Shown: in pieces, positions 36,127 to 40,411 of the stretch | Numbering within the stretch: position 1 is the first letter of the stretch | Layout of the letters: every line of letters starts with the position of its first letter | NCBI GenBank assembly: GCA_013373515.1 | Contig: JABXHR010000115.1 | Span: forward strand, 1 to 40,411 | DNA from: Gammaproteobacteria bacterium | Lineage (GTDB): Bacteria > Pseudomonadota > Gammaproteobacteria > JABXHR01 | Length of the DNA stretch: 40,411 nucleotides | Reading direction: 5' to 3' | Made by a program: the position numbers and the translations under genes | Notes under the pieces: generated by a model | Database searches by the model: none | Told to the model about the DNA's origin: nothing | Seen by the model: the letters and a program-made list of their open reading frames with translations, nothing else

Positions 36127-38484
36127 ATGCTAAATAAAAGTCAATTAACTGACTCACTCAAAGATCATCAACTCGCAGGACGCGACCCTACTGGATGCGA
36201 CTGCGTGACCAACAGCCAACCGCCAACCCGAATTAACCCATATGAATCGTGGCTGATGTCATTTGCAGTGGTCTCGGTGGTTTTATTTTTTCTGCTGTTG
36301 ACCACCGAGCACCGCTTACAAAACTTGGCAACGGCCGGTTTGGCCGCTCTAGATTGCATGGCGATTTTTGTCATACTACGCAAGCGCCAATTGATCAATA
36401 CAGTGTTCTCGGCACTGTGGATTATCCCCGCATTTTTATGTGCAGCCTGGTTGATTCAGCACGGCAGCTCGGACGATCCTTGGCTTACCAGCAGCGCTCA
36501 ATGGCTACAACTCATTGCCTCGATCATCGGTGTGAGCTTTGGTGCCACATACATTTTCATGGAGTCCAAACGCATCGGGGTGCGCCATGTGCTCACTGAT
36601 GCGATCAACGTCGGCATTGCAACCGCGGTGTTTTTATTGCTATGGATGCAGGCGTCAACCGCTCAAACCCTTGAGCCCATTGATCAAACGCTTACCCTGG
36701 CTGGGGCGCAGCTTTTTGCATTTTGTCTTTCACTGTCAATCGCAATCACACTATCGCTGATCGATCGTTGGCGCTCTAAGGCACTGCTAACCCTTGCGGT
36801 CGCTGTGTCACTCTTCACCCTCCACACGCTTATAAACTTACTCGCTGTCATTTTTGACACTGTGGCCGCGGCGGTAAACAGCCAAACCATGACACGATTG
36901 TTATTGGCCTTGGGCGGTCTGACCATTGTGTATTTCACCACCATTGTGAAACGCTGTGAAATTACCGAGCGGCCCGAGAGCGACAATCCCCAAGCGTACA
37001 TTTCTGGCGCCAGCTTGATGAGCGCCGTGCCCATGGCGATTGTGTTTAGTCATTTGACTGCAGAGGTGCTCCCTAACACGGAATTTCTACTCACCGCCCT
37101 GGTACTGGTCAATGCACTCGCATTTTTCCGCTACCGTGAATCCCTTATTCTAACCGCGCAAAGCAAAAATCTGCTGACGTCACTGGCCTACCGCGACGAC
37201 CTCACCGGCGTGCTCAATCGAAGGGGTATGACTCAGCATTTGTGCAAAAAGCTCAATCGCAGTGATCGACTAGCATTGATCGATATCAACGATTTCCAAT
37301 CAATTAACACGTCTCACGGTCAACGAATTGGTGATGCGTTCTTATGTTCAATATCAAAGCAACTGTCGAACCTAGACTGTGTGCTGTTGACCAGCCGGTG
37401 GGGCAGTGACGAATTTCTGGTCCAGCTAAAGACCGATACTGATTTCGACCAGATCATGGAACTTATTCAATTCGAGCTGCAAAGCTGGCGAGAGCTCTAC
37501 AACACTCGTGTTTATGCAAATGTCTCGATTGGCGGCCTTACCGTTGAGGACCCCACAGCACTCAATGAGCTATTCGTCGCGCTAGATTCGACGGTCTATC
37601 GAGCCAAACGCGAATCCAACGGCAGATATCGCCATCAAGTCTCTTTTGGCAGCGAAATCAACCGTCAGTATTGGCGCGAACTCGTACAAGACACGTTAGA
37701 CAGTGGCTCACTATGCCTGCGCTACCAACCGATTATCGACTTGCGCACGCGCCGCTGTGTTGCCGCAGAAGTACTACTCAGACTCGAACACCAAGACGGC
37801 ACCCTTATTTCGCCTGCTGAGTTTTTACCAAAACTTCGAGACCCAGCGCAGCTGGTTCAATTGACGCTGGCAATGCCGAAAAAAATCAGTGAACACATGG
37901 CTTCAATGAAAGGCCTCACCCTTCATATCAATTTGCCACCGGCGATGGTGATTGATCGTCAATTTCGCGATGAATTACACCGGGCATTTATCGATGCGGG
38001 AATCAAGCCATCGAAGATGACGCTCGAAGTGACCGAAGACGAACCCGCTGATTTAGATGAACTGGCTGACGCCCTAGCCAGCCTGCGTGTGAAGGGTTAC
38101 CACGCTGCAATCGATGACTATGGCACTGCGCACTCCTCGCTTGCACGCATTGCGGCAGTTGAAATTGACGAACTAAAGATCGACAAAAGCATGCTGGCCG
38201 AGGCCACTCGCGGGCGCAAGGTGTTTATCGAAACATCCGTAATCATGGCTAAGCGCTTGGGATTGCTAGTGACATGTGAGGGCATCGAGACTGAAGAAGA
38301 GTATCTGCTGGCACGCTCACTGGGTATCGAGCAGGGTCAAGGATATTACTTCGGTCAACCCATGACCGCTCAAGCGCTGATTGCACAATATGACATGCCA
38401 GACGACTCAATCATTGGCGTACAGGACGATGCACTTTCCTTTATTCAAGAGGTGCTATTTAAATCGCCGAACGATGGGTATTAA
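36127..38484 (+). CDS. Membrane GGDEF/EAL cyclic-di-GMP protein
   Basis: The 785-residue protein has about nine hydrophobic segments in residues 40-340, a GGDEF domain (about 355-510) and an EAL domain (about 520-770). The GGDEF motif is GSDEF (426-430); IDINDFQSINTSHGQ, including the metal-binding Asp, is kept. In the EAL domain the first motif is EVL (548-550) with its Glu kept, and the other catalytic elements are present: Asn in HINLPP, Glu in LEVTED, the Asp pair in IDDYGTAHS, Lys in LKIDKS and Glu in CEGIET. So phosphodiesterase activity is likely and cyclase activity doubtful. The membrane part is not a sensor domain I know. No partner gene is evident. Confidence 0.92.
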   Translation: MLNKSQLTDSLKDHQLAGRDPTGCDCVTNSQPPTRINPYESWLMSFAVVSVVLFFLLLTTEHRLQNLATAGLAALDCMAIFVILRKRQLINTVFSALWIIPAFLCAAWLIQHGSSDDPWLTSSAQWLQLIASIIGVSFGATYIFMESKRIGVRHVLTDAINVGIATAVFLLLWMQASTAQTLEPIDQTLTLAGAQLFAFCLSLSIAITLSLIDRWRSKALLTLAVAVSLFTLHTLINLLAVIFDTVAAAVNSQTMTRLLLALGGLTIVYFTTIVKRCEITERPESDNPQAYISGASLMSAVPMAIVFSHLTAEVLPNTEFLLTALVLVNALAFFRYRESLILTAQSKNLLTSLAYRDDLTGVLNRRGMTQHLCKKLNRSDRLALIDINDFQSINTSHGQRIGDAFLCSISKQLSNLDCVLLTSRWGSDEFLVQLKTDTDFDQIMELIQFELQSWRELYNTRVYANVSIGGLTVEDPTALNELFVALDSTVYRAKRESNGRYRHQVSFGSEINRQYWRELVQDTLDSGSLCLRYQPIIDLRTRRCVAAEVLLRLEHQDGTLISPAEFLPKLRDPAQLVQLTLAMPKKISEHMASMKGLTLHINLPPAMVIDRQFRDELHRAFIDAGIKPSKMTLEVTEDEPADLDELADALASLRVKGYHAAIDDYGTAHSSLARIAAVEIDELKIDKSMLAEATRGRKVFIETSVIMAKRLGLLVTCEGIETEEEYLLARSLGIEQGQGYYFGQPMTAQALIAQYDMPDDSIIGVQDDALSFIQEVLFKSPNDGY

Positions 38485-38490
38485 ATCGGT

Positions 38491-38844
38491 CTACAAAAAT
38501 TCCCATGGCGTCAGGGTATATTTGGCTTTGTGTCGACGCATTCTCCATAGCTCCCAAAGCCCCATAATCACGCCCACTGTGATGCCGCGGGTGACATAGT
38601 CCATCCAGATCATGGGCGTGGCACTGAGCACATCAATCACCAGTGACAGCACCATAACGCCGATCCCGTATCCATAGGCTGCCGCCAAAAATAGCCCATT
38701 ATTGTCACGATATAATGGCGGCCTCAAACGCAGCCCAATACGCCTTGCCAAGCGATGATATGGCGGTTTGGCAATCATAGGATCCACGCCAATACGGTCT
38801 AATTCTGCAATTGCTCGCGAATATCTTGCTTCAAAATCTGACAT
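38491..38844 (-). CDS. Small membrane protein (DUF6404-like)
   Basis: The 117-residue protein starts with a soluble part: YSRAIAELDRIGV, PPYHRLARRIGLRLRPPLY. Two hydrophobic segments follow (about 50-70 and 82-98). The pattern 'Leu-x3-Gly-Ile/Val ... Pro-Pro ... RRIGLxxxPP' resembles DUF6404, a family of unknown role; I am not certain. It meets the GGDEF/EAL gene tail to tail 6 bases apart and is divergent from oppA. The ATG has no strong Shine-Dalgarno. Confidence 0.72.
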   Translation of the reverse strand: MSDFEARYSRAIAELDRIGVDPMIAKPPYHRLARRIGLRLRPPLYRDNNGLFLAAAYGYGIGVMVLSLVIDVLSATPMIWMDYVTRGITVGVIMGLWELWRMRRHKAKYTLTPWEFL

Positions 38845-38937
38845 TTACTTCTCACTCCAACCGAATCTAAGTTTAATACTCTTGAGTAACTCGAGATACT
38901 AGCTTAACCTGTGCTAAACAATTGGCTCATCAAAACA

Positions 38938-38967
38938 TTGAATACGTCTTTACTCTCGAGATATGAT
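38938..38967 (+). promoter_or_regulatory. Candidate sigma-70 promoter of oppA
   Basis: TTGAAT (38938-38943) and TATGAT (38962-38967) are 18 bases apart; the -10 matches five of six and the -35 four of six consensus positions. Transcription would start near 38974, giving a leader of about 95 bases. The 9-mer CTCGAGATA occurs both in this spacer region and about 65 bases upstream. Confidence 0.45.
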
Positions 38968-38988
38968 GTAGACCAGTTGTATACCAAA

Positions 38989-39034
38989 GTCGGCAGCCAT
39001 TAGACCGACAAAAGGCGAAAACAACCCGTTCGGT
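38989..39034 (+). promoter_or_regulatory. oppA leader with alternative hairpins and C/A-rich segment
   Basis: GTCGG (38989-38993) can pair with CCGAC (39005-39009). The same bases, as ACCGA (39004-39008), can instead pair with TCGGT (39030-39034). Between them is the C/A-rich ACAAAAGGCGAAAACAACCC. The stems are short, so this may be chance. Confidence 0.3.
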
Positions 39035-39068
39035 AAAATCGATCCTTAGCATTTTTGGAGATGTATTT

Positions 39069-40411
39069 ATGAAATTCAACAGACTCACACTGACCCCTAT
39101 CGCAGCAGCAGTATCGCTGATCGTCATGGGTGGCGCCGTCCAAGCTGCCACTGTTCCAGCTGACGTCACCCTGGCAGACGACCAGACGTTTACCTACCGC
39201 TTGCTGAGCGACATCACGACTTTCGATCCGGGTCTGGTTGAAGACCGCGACTCTAGCGACGTCATTCGCAACTTGTTTGAGGGCTTGCTCAACCAAGACG
39301 CGGACGGCAACCTGATTCCGGGTGTTGCCGAGAGCTACACCACCAACGATAATAAAACCGTCTACACCTTCAAATTGCGCGACAACGCTAAATGGAGCAA
39401 TGGCGACGCCGTCACTGCCCACGATTTTGTCTATGCATGGCAGCGTGCTGCCGATCCAGCGACCGCATCGCCCTATGCTTGGTACGTGGAACTGACTGAC
39501 ATCGTCAACGCGGGCGATATCGTCGCAGGTGAAAAAGCACCGAGTGAACTCGGCGTTCAAGCCACTGACGACCATACGCTTGTGGTCAATCTCAATAAAT
39601 CATCAAGCTATTTCGACCAGATGGTCACCCACGCGACGTTGTACCCAGTACACAAAGCCACCCTCGAAGCACATGGCCAAGCATGGACAAAGCCAGAAAA
39701 TATGGTTGGCAACGGCGCATACACTCTGACTGAGTTTGTCCCCAGCCAGCGTTCAGTCATGAAAAAGAACGAAACCTACTGGGATGCGGCGAACACCGTC
39801 CTCGAAACCATCGTCACACGCACCATCAACGATGAAACCGCGGCTTACGACGCCTACGTCACCAATGAAATTAATAAAACCGAGCTACCTGCTGGCCAGT
39901 TCAAAACACTCAGCCAGAAGCACGGTGATGAGATCGTCACCACCCCCGATCTCTGTACTTACTACTACGAAGTAAACCTTAGCGATTCTGGCAATGCCGC
40001 ACTGAAAAACGTAGACGTGCGCATGGCGCTCTCACTTGCGCTTGATCGTGATGTCATTACGCAAGACCTCCTCGGCAGTGGTCAGCAAAGCGCCTATTCT
40101 TTTACACCACCGTCGACCGCTGGATTTAGCGCGCCCGAGACGCCTGCAGCGACGATGACCCAAGCCGAGCGCGATGCCAAGGCAAAAGAGTTGATCGAAG
40201 CGGCAAACCTAGATGCGCCACTGTCGTTCAAACTGCTCTACAACACCTCCGAGTCGCACAAGAAAATCGCAGTACTGGCGGCCAGTATGTGGAAGCAAAA
40301 GCTTGGCGCACAGGTCGAACTCGAGAACATGGAATGGGCAAGCTATCTAGAAGCTCGCAGCACCCAGCAGCATGAAATCGCACGTGCGGGATGGTGTGGT
40401 GACTACAACGA
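39069..40411 (+). CDS. oppA: Oligopeptide ABC transporter substrate-binding protein (3' end missing)
   Basis: 447 codons are inside the window; E. coli OppA has 543 residues, so about 80-100 are missing. A signal peptide (about 1-26, ending AVQA) is followed by an SBP family 5 protein very like OppA/MppA: IRNLFEGLLNQDADG, GVAESYTTND, KWSNGDAVTAHDFVYAWQRAADP, GNGAYTL, DLCTYYYEVN, LLYNTSESHKKIAV and ARAGWCGDYN. It captures peptides (or murein peptide) in the periplasm for an Opp permease expected downstream, outside the window. GGAG lies 8 bases before the ATG. It has its own leader and probable promoter. Confidence 0.95.
   Translation, partial: MKFNRLTLTPIAAAVSLIVMGGAVQAATVPADVTLADDQTFTYRLLSDITTFDPGLVEDRDSSDVIRNLFEGLLNQDADGNLIPGVAESYTTNDNKTVYTFKLRDNAKWSNGDAVTAHDFVYAWQRAADPATASPYAWYVELTDIVNAGDIVAGEKAPSELGVQATDDHTLVVNLNKSSSYFDQMVTHATLYPVHKATLEAHGQAWTKPENMVGNGAYTLTEFVPSQRSVMKKNETYWDAANTVLETIVTRTINDETAAYDAYVTNEINKTELPAGQFKTLSQKHGDEIVTTPDLCTYYYEVNLSDSGNAALKNVDVRMALSLALDRDVITQDLLGSGQQSAYSFTPPSTAGFSAPETPAATMTQAERDAKAKELIEAANLDAPLSFKLLYNTSESHKKIAVLAASMWKQKLGAQVELENMEWASYLEARSTQQHEIARAGWCGDYN

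Overview
This window is a gene-dense stretch of chromosome from a gammaproteobacterium. The evidence is the order lolB-ispE-tRNA-Gln-prs-rplY-pth-ychF lying back to back with hemA-prfA-prmC, together with gatCAB divergent from mreBCD, acpH, rsmJ and slyX. A marine heterotroph near the Cellvibrionales/Pseudomonadales is my guess; no rRNA or other decisive marker is present. There are no insertion sequences, phage genes, CRISPR arrays or rRNA genes, and no gene-free stretch exceeds 300 bases. Almost everything is core or common accessory gene content.

Layout: (1) 1-5459, minus strand: TPR protein, lolB, ispE, tRNA-Gln, prs, rplY, pth and the first codons of ychF, joining outer-membrane lipoprotein delivery, isoprenoid precursors, PRPP synthesis and translation. 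(2) 5654-8816, plus strand: hemA-prfA-prmC, with ATGA overlaps. (3) 8788-12554, minus strand: a MATE exporter, an OmpA-domain protein with a striking tryptophan-spaced coiled coil, and AcpH. (4) 12637-16958: moeB-like gene, hslO with a MarR regulator, a divergent aminotransferase with a DUF1415 gene, and a YbaK-type deacylase. (5) 17020-22405: long-form GAPDH, a DsbA-like protein, gatB-gatA-gatC. (6) 22662-26640, plus strand: mreB-mreC-mreD-yqaA-2-hydroxyacid dehydrogenase-slyX, tightly packed. (7) 26647-32643: an unknown membrane protein, a di-heme cytochrome c peroxidase, rsmJ, an MFS transporter, a chemoreceptor-like protein and a thioredoxin-fold protein. (8) 32940-40411: UshA-like 5'-nucleotidase, rhodanese, EamA transporter, a membrane GGDEF/EAL protein, a small DUF6404-like protein, and an OppA-type peptide-binding protein cut by the window end.

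Several starts are non-ATG (prs and the rhodanese GTG; acpH, mreC, yqaA and probably the TPR gene TTG). Many same-strand genes are coupled by 4-base overlaps, and several convergent pairs overlap at their 3' ends.

I see no clear new multi-gene system. The best leads are the switch from 15- to 11-residue Trp spacing in the OmpA-domain protein, the ispE stop codon touching the tRNA-Gln 5' end, a perfect palindrome over the marR start codon, a terminator-like hairpin containing the MATE start codon, the oppA leader with competing hairpins and a C/A-rich segment, and the two membrane signalling proteins with poorly understood sensor regions.
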